Origin: Sporomusa sp. KB1
Lineage (GTDB): Bacteria > Bacillota > Negativicutes > Sporomusales > Sporomusaceae
Assembly (NCBI RefSeq): GCF_007830295.1
Contig: NZ_VLKC01000002.1
Location: forward strand, 4,041,185 to 4,105,184
DNA length: 64,000 nt
Direction of reading: 5' to 3'
Of the stretch, positions 24,746 to 32,671 are shown piece by piece; the stretch's first letter is position 1; each line of letters opens with the position of its first letter. A program made the position numbers and the translations under genes. The notes beneath the pieces were generated by a model. The model searched no databases. It was not told where the DNA came from and worked only from the letters and a program-made list of their open reading frames with translations.

Positions 24746-25476
24746 TGCGGTATTACTGTTTTTATAACTTCGATTACTCTTTCAGGATTATTATCAGTTT
24801 TAACATGGAATTTAAGTCGGCTTCCTTCAGGGCCAGAAAGCATAGCGGTAAAGGTGTCGACGTCTTTAACTGGCATATCATTTACTTTCGTAATTCTATC
24901 ACCAAACCTAAGTCCAGCCTGGTAAGCGTTGCTTTTGGGATCTACGATGCTCACAAAAATAGAATTACCAATCAAACCATCTGCATAGCTAAAACCATAA
25001 GTAGGTTCAAACGCTTGTACTTGAAGCGCTAGTTTGTCTATTTTTTCTTTGGCAAGATAATTTAATGCCGATATCGTCGAGTCAGGATTCCAACCACCCA
25101 TTATTCCTTTGCTTACTATAGTTTCTATTCCAGGATACTTTTCCTGTAATTCTTTTGACATTTGGCTAGGAACAACCATTGATAAATTATCAGCCTTTGC
25201 TTCCCATAAAGAATTGATATAATTATACATTGTGTTTAAATCATTCAATTCAGCCGTGAAACTATTGGGATTGGCCTCTTGAAATGACTTTAATTTGTCG
25301 TTAATTTTAGAATGCTCATTACGGAACTGATAATAAGTAATGTCGGAATAGAAACTAGCATTTAAGGTTTGGAAATCTGTAACGATTGGTTTAAGTTCTT
25401 TTACCCCCTGAGTATCTGCAAAACCCGAAGTGGTAAGTAACAATAAAAGTATCAGTAATAAAATAATCTTTTTCAT
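24742..25476 (-). CDS. secreted PDZ-domain protein
   Basis: I place the start at the ATG at 25476, eight bases after GAAGGAGTG, giving 244 residues; an upstream start would add 28 residues before the signal peptide. The signal peptide is MKKIILLLILLLLLTTSGFA. The middle is helical (about residues 25-150). Residues about 165-235 form a PDZ domain (SIVDPKSNAYQAGLRFGDRI). No protease active site is present, so it is probably a periplasmic binding or scaffold protein rather than an HtrA-type protease. It is convergent with ompM. Confidence 0.75.
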   Translation of the reverse strand: MKKIILLLILLLLLTTSGFADTQGVKELKPIVTDFQTLNASFYSDITYYQFRNEHSKINDKLKSFQEANPNSFTAELNDLNTMYNYINSLWEAKADNLSMVVPSQMSKELQEKYPGIETIVSKGIMGGWNPDSTISALNYLAKEKIDKLALQVQAFEPTYGFSYADGLIGNSIFVSIVDPKSNAYQAGLRFGDRITKVNDMPVKDVDTFTAMLSGPEGSRLKFHVKTDNNPERVIEVIKTVIPQ

Positions 25477-25669
25477 AAAGCAGCACTCCTTCGATAAGCC
25501 TTGTAATAATAATACCACAGCATACATGAAAATCCTGCTATACGGATTGGCGTATTCCACGTAAAAAAAGAACGTAATTGTGGCTTTGTTTTGGATTAAG
25601 GGTCAAAACATGTTTCCTTCTATTATATATTGTGCGTATTTTCGGTAAATAGTAAATTGCTGGTTGCGA

Positions 25670-26110
25670 TTATGTTAGCAGGAAACTTTGTGGATGCGTA
25701 GAATGTTCTATAATGGAAAAGTAAGGTTGTAATAGCCTTAACGACTCCACCGATGGATCAGATATTTGGTCTTCCCAAAGTCGCACAGTTTTTTCATTGA
25801 TACCGAGTTTGACGGCAAATTGCCTCTTTGTAAATCCGTGATACAGCCGACACTTTCTGATACGCTGAGCTAGTGTTTCAGATGGCAAATTCTCGTAGCA
25901 ACCCAACCACCAAATGGGTTGCTCTAATAAAATAGAAAGCTTTTTTATAGTATCAATTTCAATCGACTTGCCATTCTCTGCATGAGACACAGTTGCTTCA
26001 TTTAATTCAGCTTTGTTGGCAACCTGTTTGATAGTCATATTCTTGCGATAACGTGCCCAACGGATTCGCTCCGCTGGGGTATTACCAGGAGGTGGGAGAT
26101 TAGGCTGCAA
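25670..26110 (-). CDS. transcriptional regulator with two tandem XRE-type HTH domains
   Basis: 146 residues. The first HTH spans about residues 13-65 (RIRWARYRKNMTIKQVANKA, EATVSHAENGKS) and the second about 80-130 (LAQRIRKCRLYHGFTKRQFA, INEKTVRLWEDQ). The only start is TTG at 26110, without a good ribosome site, and the frame stays open upstream into the comM remnant, so the N-terminus may have been altered by the rearrangement here. The target is unknown; phage-type or mobile-element repressors often look like this. Confidence 0.7.
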   Translation of the reverse strand: MQPNLPPPGNTPAERIRWARYRKNMTIKQVANKAELNEATVSHAENGKSIEIDTIKKLSILLEQPIWWLGCYENLPSETLAQRIRKCRLYHGFTKRQFAVKLGINEKTVRLWEDQISDPSVESLRLLQPYFSIIEHSTHPQSFLLT

Positions 26111-26151
26111 GCTTGTACATTTAATTAGATCATAGGAGCCATTGTTCTCTA

Positions 26152-26640
26152 CACGGGTGTCCGTGTGGTTTTAGTTCTGATCCGTCAAGGGAGTGCAGTT
26201 GCACGCATAGTGACATTCGCCGATATCAAAAGAAAATATCAGGCCCCTTATTGGACCGTTTAGATATAACAATTCACGTGCCGCGGCTTGAGTATAACGA
26301 TTTGGTAAGAAATACAGAGCAAGAGCCATCGGTCATTATTCGGCAGCGTGTGGAGGCCGCAAGGCTGATTCAGCACAAACGGCTTCAAAGCTTTGGCTTG
26401 TATGCAAATGCTCAGATGGAACACAAGCATATAAAAAAACTATGCAAGCTGACGCCTGCTTCGATAGATATTCTCAAGCAAGCCTTTATTAAGATGAATC
26501 TCAGTGCGCGAGGCTATGACAGAATAATAAAAGTAGCTCAGACTATTGCAGATTTGAGTGGCATAGTGCAAATTGAAGCAACTCATATTGCGGAGGCCAT
26601 TCAATTTCGCAATGACTTCCAAACAATTTCCAGGAAATAA
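26152..26640 (+). pseudogene. C-terminal remnant of comM/yifB (Mg-chelatase-like AAA+ helicase)
   Basis: The frame is open from about 26152 without a start and reads CPCGFSSDPSRECSCT, then RRYQKKISGPLLDRLDI, then a C-terminal domain with LSARGYDRIIKVAQTIADL. This is the final third of ComM/YifB, whose intact form has about 500 residues with a Lon-like N-domain and a Walker A motif, both absent here. The first codons (HG before CPCG instead of the usual NP) mark the break. An in-frame TTG at 26251 could give a fragment without function. ComM normally lies beside dprA in this group, so this is a relic of the ancestral locus. Confidence 0.8.
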
Positions 26641-26675
26641 ATACCTTTGTCAATGATATATTTATCCACGTTAGA

Positions 26676-26681
26676 TATAAT
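26676..26681 (+). promoter_or_regulatory. -10 element before lemA
   Basis: TATAAT at 26676-26681, 35 bases before the lemA start. TTGTCA at 26647 is too far away (23-base spacer) to be a standard partner. Confidence 0.4.
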
Positions 26682-26715
26682 AAAATAGGAAGTCTAAAAA
26701 AAAGGGGGGGTTTAA

Positions 26716-27270
26716 ATGAATAAGACAGTGTGGGTTGTTATTGCTATAGTTGGGGTGTTGCTGGTAAGCGCTGTGTTTAGTTATAACACGCTGGTTAGCA
26801 TGAATGAAAGTGTTAATGGTAAGTGGAGTCAGATTGAAAACCAACTGCAGCGTCGAGCCGATTTGATTCCTAATTTGGTTAATACTGTGAAAGGGTATGC
26901 TGCCCATGAACAACAGGCAATTCAGGCTGTAGCTGATGCACGTGCAAAGCTGACAGGAGCACAAGGCCCGGTTGGTAAGGCAGAGGCAAATGCTGAACTG
27001 AATTCAGCTCTCAGCAGACTATTGGTTGTCGTCGAGAATTATCCAAATCTTAAAGCTGACCAAAATTTCCGGGCACTTATGGACGAACTTAGTGGTACCG
27101 AAAACCGGATTGCCGTGGCCCGAAAAGATTATAATGATGCTGTGCAAGGCTATAATGTAAAAATACGTTCCCTGCCAACAAGTCTGTTTGCTGGCATGAT
27201 GGGTTTTGGACCCAAAGAATATTTTAAAGCTGAAGAAGGTGCAAAACAAGTTCCACAGGTTAAATTCTAA
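26716..27270 (+). CDS. lemA: LemA family protein
   Basis: 184 residues behind AAAGGGGGGG. An N-terminal membrane helix (VVIAIVGVLLVSAVF) is followed by the LemA signature NGKWSQIENQLQRRADLIPN and then by long helices with VVVENYPNLKADQNFRALMD. The C-terminus ends in FGPKEYFKAEEGAKQVP, as in the family. LemA proteins are membrane-anchored helical bundles of unclear function. It forms a two-gene unit with the TPM-domain gene 23 bases downstream, a pairing seen in many bacteria. Confidence 0.93.
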   Translation: MNKTVWVVIAIVGVLLVSAVFSYNTLVSMNESVNGKWSQIENQLQRRADLIPNLVNTVKGYAAHEQQAIQAVADARAKLTGAQGPVGKAEANAELNSALSRLLVVVENYPNLKADQNFRALMDELSGTENRIAVARKDYNDAVQGYNVKIRSLPTSLFAGMMGFGPKEYFKAEEGAKQVPQVKF

Positions 27271-27293
27271 TTGGCCAAGCGAGGGGATAGCTT

Positions 27294-28055
27294 ATGAATA
27301 AAAGGTTAGCTTGGCTAGTTCTGGTAGGGTATATATTACTAGCAGCAAGTGCTTGGGCTCAGCCTCAAATTCCTCCGGCACCGACGCAGAGTATATATGT
27401 TCAAGACCATGCTGGCGTACTGGATTCTGAAACCAAGAGCAAAATTAATAGCTTAGGCAGTAAGCTGGCGGCTAAAACCAAAGCACAAATTGTGGTATTG
27501 ACAGTCAAGTCTCTTGAGGAAACCCCAGTGGAGACGTATGCCTTGGAGGTACTAAGACAGTGGGGTATTGGTGATAAACAGTTAAATAACGGTGTGCTAC
27601 TGTTAGTTGCTGTAAATGACCGGCAATCCAGGATAGAAGTAGGTTATGGCTTGGAAGGTGCTCTTAATGATGCCAAAACAGGTGCCATTCAAGATACGTA
27701 TATGATACCCTATTTTGCCGCCAATGATTATAATAAAGGTATTTGGAATGGCTATCAGGCGTTAGTTAATATAACAGCTAAAGAGTATAATCTGGATATA
27801 AGTACTGATGCCAAGCCAGCTAAGGCACAGTCTATTGCCAATCAATCTTGGCTAGATACTCTGCCATGGTGGGCACAGCTTGCACTAGTAGCAGGAGCAT
27901 TGGCGTTATTTATCTGTGATTGGCTATTTCTAGGCGGAAGCGTTACCTATCTTATTCTTTCCTTACTGCGATTTCGTGGTGGCGGTGGTGGAGGTTCCGG
28001 TGGCGGCTATGGCGGTGGTTCCGGTGGTGGTGGCGGCTCGAGCCGAAAGTGGTAA
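27294..28055 (+). CDS. TPM-domain (YgcG-type) membrane protein
   Basis: 253 residues. A signal peptide (WLVLVGYILLAASAWA) is followed by the TPM domain, about residues 30-165 (YVQDHAGVLDSETKSKINSL, QIVVLTVKSLEETPVETYAL, RQSRIEVGYGLEGALND), a transmembrane segment near 195-215, and a Gly/Ser-rich tail ending SSRKW. TPM domains have been linked to phosphatase activity in plants and to envelope functions in bacteria; here the function is unknown. It is cotranscribed with lemA and ends before a strong bidirectional terminator. Confidence 0.85.
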   Translation: MNKRLAWLVLVGYILLAASAWAQPQIPPAPTQSIYVQDHAGVLDSETKSKINSLGSKLAAKTKAQIVVLTVKSLEETPVETYALEVLRQWGIGDKQLNNGVLLLVAVNDRQSRIEVGYGLEGALNDAKTGAIQDTYMIPYFAANDYNKGIWNGYQALVNITAKEYNLDISTDAKPAKAQSIANQSWLDTLPWWAQLALVAGALALFICDWLFLGGSVTYLILSLLRFRGGGGGGSGGGYGGGSGGGGGSSRKW

Positions 28056-28065
28056 TTAATAATAG

Positions 28066-28127
28066 TGAACAAAAAAGACAAAAAAAGGTGAAGCAACCGA
28101 TCTGGTTGCTTCACCTTTTTGTTCACT
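28066..28127. terminator. bidirectional terminator between convergent genes
   Basis: AAAAAGGTGAAGCAACC pairs with GGTTGCTTCACCTTTTT around GATCT, flanked by outer repeats AGTGAACAAAAA and TTTTTGTTCACT. It serves the TPM gene and the nicotinate phosphoribosyltransferase gene. Confidence 0.9.
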
Positions 28128-28128
28128 A

Positions 28129-29181
28129 TTATTTTACCAAAGCAAGACGGGGATTTGGACGGTAACTTCGGCCAACTTTACCACAAGGTTGACCATCTAC
28201 CATAACTACATCTGCCGTGAAGTTGATATTATCATTAAATAAACTACTGCCAACAGCATAAACGTCAACAGGCACATTAGCCGCCTCAAACTGCTTGATG
28301 CGCTCAGTGTTAAAACCGCCAGATACCATGATCCTTACATGAGTAAATCCCTCACGGTCAAGAGCCTGACGGACATTTAAAACCAGTTGTGCGCAGACAC
28401 CAGTAGGTTTAAATGTACCCATATAAGGGAGTACCGAAGCATCAACAAGGGTATCAGCAGTATCAAGGCGAACCCCCCCTAAAGTATCACCCATTTCTCT
28501 GGCTACGGCCAAAGCTGTTGCAACGCAGTCATTGGAAAAATCGATAAGCGCTACTCGGCCTATTTTTCGATCTGTATGGGTATCAAAGGCTTTGGTGGCC
28601 CGTACAGTATCGCCGCCATAAGCAGAAATTAAAGCATGAGGAATGGTGCCAAGTGCATCAGCGCCCCAGAGTGAGCCATTAGCAGGCGTAGAAACACCAA
28701 ATACACCGCCAATGTGAGCCGCATAACCGTCGGATTCCTGGACAGCATAATGATCAAACCGTGAAGGGAAAAATAAAACTGGTTTACCATTAGCCGCTTG
28801 TACTACCCGCTGCACATTAGTGGCAATTTTACTTTGGCGGGAGAGTGAACCCAGATAAACAGTTTCTAGATGCGAAAAATTTGCCAAATCGCCCTCAATA
28901 GTCATAACAGTTTCCCAGGGGGCAATCGGATCGCCGTCATACAAGGCATGAATAACTAAATTGTCAGGATCATGGGCGCATTTCTTAATAATGGCAATAG
29001 CCTCATCAATACCACATATAATGGCCTGTTGACGCTGAAACACTTGCATTACTACTCGGGGACGGTGGTTGTCTTTGATTAGAATTTCTTGGGTGCGTAA
29101 AAAATAACTGTCGCTGAAATAGCCACTTTTTATCTGTTCAACAGGGAGATTAAAATGATCAGGCGATAGGCGTTGTCTCAT
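28129..29181 (-). CDS. nicotinate phosphoribosyltransferase
   Basis: 350 residues of the NAPRTase/quinolinate phosphoribosyltransferase fold. SGYFSDSYFLRTQEIL opens the protein, SRFDHYAVQESDGYAAHIGG carries active-site residues, and LGTIPHALISAYGGDTVRAT and IMVSGGFNTERIKQFE complete the phosphate and ribose sites. The enzyme joins nicotinate to PRPP to feed NAD salvage (with ATP in most family members). It is of the short archaeal/Clostridial type. It is a monocistronic minus-strand gene with AGGAGGC upstream of the ATG, divergent from folP. Confidence 0.85.
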   Translation of the reverse strand: MRQRLSPDHFNLPVEQIKSGYFSDSYFLRTQEILIKDNHRPRVVMQVFQRQQAIICGIDEAIAIIKKCAHDPDNLVIHALYDGDPIAPWETVMTIEGDLANFSHLETVYLGSLSRQSKIATNVQRVVQAANGKPVLFFPSRFDHYAVQESDGYAAHIGGVFGVSTPANGSLWGADALGTIPHALISAYGGDTVRATKAFDTHTDRKIGRVALIDFSNDCVATALAVAREMGDTLGGVRLDTADTLVDASVLPYMGTFKPTGVCAQLVLNVRQALDREGFTHVRIMVSGGFNTERIKQFEAANVPVDVYAVGSSLFNDNINFTADVVMVDGQPCGKVGRSYRPNPRLALVK

Positions 29182-29250
29182 AATATGCCTCCTAGATATT
29201 GCAAATCTAATGATAATTCTCTAAAATTTGCATAATAATCTTTATTCTAC

Positions 29251-29276
29251 ATGATTTTATGATACAATAAAATCAT
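29251..29276. promoter_or_regulatory. perfect inverted repeat overlapping an extended -10 element upstream of folP
   Basis: ATGATTTTAT and ATAAAATCAT form a 10-base perfect palindrome around GATACA. The extended -10 TGATACAAT (29260-29268) lies inside it. It could be an operator for the fol operon or an AT-rich hairpin followed by TTTTT. The -35 partner is weak. Confidence 0.4.
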
Positions 29277-29303
29277 ATTTTTCCGCAATAGGGGAGGGTG
29301 CTA

Positions 29304-30506
29304 ATGCAGTATAATATGCGAATAATTGAAATAAAAAACCGGGAGCAGGCTCAAAAAGAAGTGGCAAGGGTTAATTGTGATCCCGCTGGAGCAGCTATTA
29401 TGTCAAATAAGGCTGTTTATAAGACTATAAAAGTTGAGAATGTAGTAAGCAAGGCTGCGCTTATTTTAAAGCAGACATTTCTTTCTAAAGGCGGTGAGGC
29501 CTCAGTCTCAAGAGGAGCAGCTGATTATAGCAGCCAATATACGGATGTACTGCTAAGCGGTAGCTTAAAACATTTCAAACAGTGTATTCCCCAACTGAAA
29601 GTTCAACCATGGGGACTGAAAAAATTAGCTGAGGAATTGGAAGCGATAATAGCGGTTGACGAAAAATTTCCCCAGCGTAATTATAAGCTAGGGGCGCATA
29701 CGCTAGCAATTTCTCCGGAAAAAACCTTGATTATGGGTATTTTGAACTTTACACCAGATTCCTTTTCCGATGGCGGGAAGTTTAACAATATAGATGTTGC
29801 CTTAAAACATGTCGAACAAATGATTAAAGATGGTGCTGATATCATTGACATTGGTGCCGAATCGACCAGGCCATACGGTTCGCATAAAATTTCGGCTGAA
29901 GAAGAACTGGAAAGGCTAATGCCGATAGTAGAAAAAGTTCTGGAGACCTTTAGTATACCGGTTTCTATAGATACTTATAAAGCCAGTGTTGCCAGGGAAA
30001 CGCTAAAAGCGGGTGCGCATATTATCAATGATATCTGGGGTCTGCAGTTTGACCCTGAAATGGCTAAAGTAGCAGCCGAGTATAATGTTCCTGTAGTTAT
30101 TATGTATAATCAAGGCGAGGCTGAGTATCAAAGGGATATTATGTCTCATATGCTGGAATTTTTACGGCATAGTATGCAGATTGGTGAGACTGCTGGCATA
30201 GAGCCAGATAACTTTATTGTAGATCCAGGTATCGGTTTTGTCAAAAAGGCTTCAGACAATCTAGTTATCATGGCCCGCCTAGACGAACTTAAGTCGCTTG
30301 GTTGCCCGGTACTTTTAGGTACTTCGCGTAAACGCTTTATAGGCGATATATTAGATGCTCCAGCTAATGACAGAGTGGAAGGAACAGCTGCTACTGTAGC
30401 ATTAGGAATTACTAAAGGTGCAAATATTGTTAGAGTACATGATGTAAAAGCCATCGCCCGCATTGCTCGTATGACCGATGCAATGCTCAATGCGAAATAC
30501 AAGTAG
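29304..30506 (+). CDS. folP: dihydropteroate synthase with N-terminal extension
   Basis: I choose ATG 29304, five bases after GGGGAGGG, giving 400 residues. The catalytic TIM barrel occupies about residues 140-400: LIMGILNFTPDSFSDGGKF and ADIIDIGAESTRPYG are the two family signatures, with SIDTYKASVA, INDIWGL and LLGTSRKRFIG following. The enzyme condenses p-aminobenzoate with dihydropterin pyrophosphate in folate synthesis. The first ~135 residues form an extra domain of the type found in some Clostridial and archaeal FolP proteins, with unknown role. It is the first gene of a fol operon with folB and folK. Confidence 0.93.
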   Translation: MQYNMRIIEIKNREQAQKEVARVNCDPAGAAIMSNKAVYKTIKVENVVSKAALILKQTFLSKGGEASVSRGAADYSSQYTDVLLSGSLKHFKQCIPQLKVQPWGLKKLAEELEAIIAVDEKFPQRNYKLGAHTLAISPEKTLIMGILNFTPDSFSDGGKFNNIDVALKHVEQMIKDGADIIDIGAESTRPYGSHKISAEEELERLMPIVEKVLETFSIPVSIDTYKASVARETLKAGAHIINDIWGLQFDPEMAKVAAEYNVPVVIMYNQGEAEYQRDIMSHMLEFLRHSMQIGETAGIEPDNFIVDPGIGFVKKASDNLVIMARLDELKSLGCPVLLGTSRKRFIGDILDAPANDRVEGTAATVALGITKGANIVRVHDVKAIARIARMTDAMLNAKYK

Positions 30507-30517
30507 GGGGAGTCAAA

Positions 30518-30886
30518 GTGAGTCATAGAGTATCTTTAAAAAACATGGTGTTTTACGGCTTTCACGGGGTATATGAATTTGAACGGGAGTTAGGACAGCG
30601 TTTTTATGTTGATCTTGACATGAAGGCTGATTTAAGCCAGGCTGGCAAAAGCGATAACCTGCAAGAGACGGTAGACTATGTATCTATCTATAACCAAACT
30701 AAAGAGATCGTAGAAAACAATCGTTTTCAGCTTTTAGAAGCATTAACCTACCATATTGGCGGAGAGGTTTTGCGGCTGCACCCCCTTGTGGAAGAAGTGA
30801 TCGTACGGGTGCGCAAACCCTCGGTGCCAATTGCGGCAGCACTTGATTATGTGGAAGTTGAGTCTGTGCGGAGACGTGAACAATGA
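30518..30886 (+). CDS. folB: dihydroneopterin aldolase
   Basis: 122 residues from GTG 30518 with GGGGAGTC upstream. MVFYGFHGVYEFERELGQRF contains the FolB start with the substrate-binding Glu, and the ETVDYVSIYNQ stretch and VRVRKPSVPI segment complete the fold. It cleaves dihydroneopterin to 6-hydroxymethyl-dihydropterin and glycolaldehyde, the step before FolK. It overlaps folK by ATGA, and length is normal for the family. Confidence 0.94.
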   Translation: MSHRVSLKNMVFYGFHGVYEFERELGQRFYVDLDMKADLSQAGKSDNLQETVDYVSIYNQTKEIVENNRFQLLEALTYHIGGEVLRLHPLVEEVIVRVRKPSVPIAAALDYVEVESVRRREQ

Positions 30887-31407
30887 TCGTTTTGGGACTG
30901 GGTTCTAATATCAGCAATACTATGCATACCAGGGAAGAAAATATTGCTACTGCAATCAGACTGTTAGGTAATCATCCCAGAATTTCGATTGAAAAACTAT
31001 CTTTATTATATGAGACGGAACCGGTGGGTTTAAAAGAGCAGCCTAGTTTTCTCAATGCAGTGATTGCTATTAATACTGATTTGCAGCCGCTAGAACTGCT
31101 TTCCATTTGCCTGGAAACGGAACGACAAATGGGAAGGGTTCGAGAAGTTCGCTGGGGTCCGCGTAACATTGACATTGATCTTTTGGTATATCATGACGTA
31201 GAGATGACTACTACTGTGCTTGAACTCCCGCATCCGCGCATGCCTGAGAGAAAATTCGTCTTAATTCCGTTAGCGGAGATTGCAGGCCATATAGCAGTAT
31301 ACAAAGGAAAGACTGCACAAGACCTGCTGATGTCCACAATTGATGACAGCCAAGTCAATGTATATGGTGCAATATATCCTTCTGAGCAGGCGGCTACGCT
31401 TGAGTAA
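30883..31407 (+). CDS. folK: 2-amino-4-hydroxy-6-hydroxymethyldihydropteridine pyrophosphokinase
   Basis: 174 residues. IVLGLGSNIS opens the HPPK fold, LYETEPVGLKEQPSFLNAV binds the pterin, and VRWGPRNIDIDLLVYHD is the family signature with the Mg-binding Asp pair. It transfers pyrophosphate from ATP to hydroxymethyldihydropterin, making the substrate of the FolP product above. It starts in overlap with folB and its last codons overlap the TTG start of the next gene, so the four genes are one unit. Confidence 0.94.
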   Translation: MIVLGLGSNISNTMHTREENIATAIRLLGNHPRISIEKLSLLYETEPVGLKEQPSFLNAVIAINTDLQPLELLSICLETERQMGRVREVRWGPRNIDIDLLVYHDVEMTTTVLELPHPRMPERKFVLIPLAEIAGHIAVYKGKTAQDLLMSTIDDSQVNVYGAIYPSEQAATLE

Positions 31408-32566
31408 GCGAATTTTATTTATCAGCGCCCCGATAGGCGCAGGTCATATCAGGGCAGCGCAGGCAGTCAGTCAGATTCTTACGATGAAGCATGGATGTGA
31501 AACTGAGTTATGCAATGTATTTGATTTCTTTCCCTCCGCTATTGGTCAGGCAATACTTACAATATACTTAAAAATACTTACTGCTTTTCCTGTGCTCTAT
31601 GGAGCTGCCTATGGCTGGGGGAACCAAAGCCGTATGGCGCTGTTTGGACGAGAGTTAATTAGTCGATTTCTTGCTAAACGCATGCTAAATTATATTAATG
31701 AGTTTCAGCCGGCAGTTATTGTATGTACTCATGCAACTCCGGCAGGACTAGTGGCATGGCTAAAGAAAAAGGGGCTGGTTACTGTTCCAACAGTAGCTAT
31801 CGTTACCGATTTTGTTGTTCACCGTCTATGGGTATACCCTGAAATAGATTACTATTTTGTAGCTCACCTTGCTCTGGCTGATTATTTACGTCAGTATGGC
31901 ATTGCTGCTGACTCCATTGCCGTTACAGGAATACCTGTTAGCAATAAGTTTAGTCAAACAAATAGTACAGAGGAGCTAATGGCTAAGCTTAAACTTTCTC
32001 CAGGCCGCAAGAATATTATGATTATGGGCGGCGGTGCAGGCGTTTTACCAATAGATGAAATACTAAATTTATGTAATCAAATTGACAGACCATTACAGCT
32101 TATTGCTATAGCGGGAAAAAACCAGTCGCTTTACAGGGAACTTGTTCAAATTGCAGCAGCTGCCAAGCATCCAGTCAAGGTTCTGGGTTATATCGATAAT
32201 GTACACGAGTATATGAGTGTTGCCGATTTATTAATATCCAAACCTGGTGGGATGAGCTCAGCAGAAGCTCTGACCAAGGCGGTGCCACTTGTTATTTTCC
32301 GTCCTATACCGGGACAGGAAGAAGCAAACACACAGTTTTTATTAGCAAGCCATGTTGCTCTCAGGGCAGATTCTCTACCAGAATTGCAAGCCATTTTAAC
32401 CCGGTTACTATTTGAGGATAATGATGATTTATCCGCGTTACGTCAGCAGGCCGGGTTACTTGGTCGACCTAATGCAGCTGCAGATATTGCTAAATTATTA
32501 TTAAATTATTGTAAAAAAAGCAGAATTATTATAAAAAATCTTAAAAATAGGTCCTTAGGCCCTTGA
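31400..32566 (+). CDS. MGDG synthase-like glycolipid glycosyltransferase
   Basis: I place the start at TTG 31400 (LSKRILFISAPIGAGH), which overlaps the folK stop; upstream in-frame starts would run deep into folK. The 388-residue product has the N-terminal MGDG_synth domain with SAPIGAGHIRAAQAV and the C-terminal GT28-type domain with IMGGGAGVLP and LISKPGGMSSAEALTKAVP. Relatives transfer glucose or galactose from UDP-sugars to diacylglycerol, like UgtP. It acts at the inner face of the cytoplasmic membrane. The substrate is not determined by sequence. Confidence 0.8.
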   Translation: MSKRILFISAPIGAGHIRAAQAVSQILTMKHGCETELCNVFDFFPSAIGQAILTIYLKILTAFPVLYGAAYGWGNQSRMALFGRELISRFLAKRMLNYINEFQPAVIVCTHATPAGLVAWLKKKGLVTVPTVAIVTDFVVHRLWVYPEIDYYFVAHLALADYLRQYGIAADSIAVTGIPVSNKFSQTNSTEELMAKLKLSPGRKNIMIMGGGAGVLPIDEILNLCNQIDRPLQLIAIAGKNQSLYRELVQIAAAAKHPVKVLGYIDNVHEYMSVADLLISKPGGMSSAEALTKAVPLVIFRPIPGQEEANTQFLLASHVALRADSLPELQAILTRLLFEDNDDLSALRQQAGLLGRPNAAADIAKLLLNYCKKSRIIIKNLKNRSLGP

Positions 32567-32592
32567 CCTTTAGATTTTATTCCAGGTATAAT
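32563..32592 (+). promoter_or_regulatory. sigma-A promoter for dprA-topA and downstream genes
   Basis: TTGACC (32563-32568), 18 bases, perfect TATAAT (32587-32592). The -35 overlaps the stop codon of the preceding glycosyltransferase gene. It is the best promoter of the housekeeping block. Confidence 0.8.
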
Positions 32593-32671
32593 TGCTATTA
32601 CCTACAATTTTCCAAGTATTTACTATGTGCTATTGGCGTTTCAATGTTAGCTAAATGTGGAGGAACTGGAT

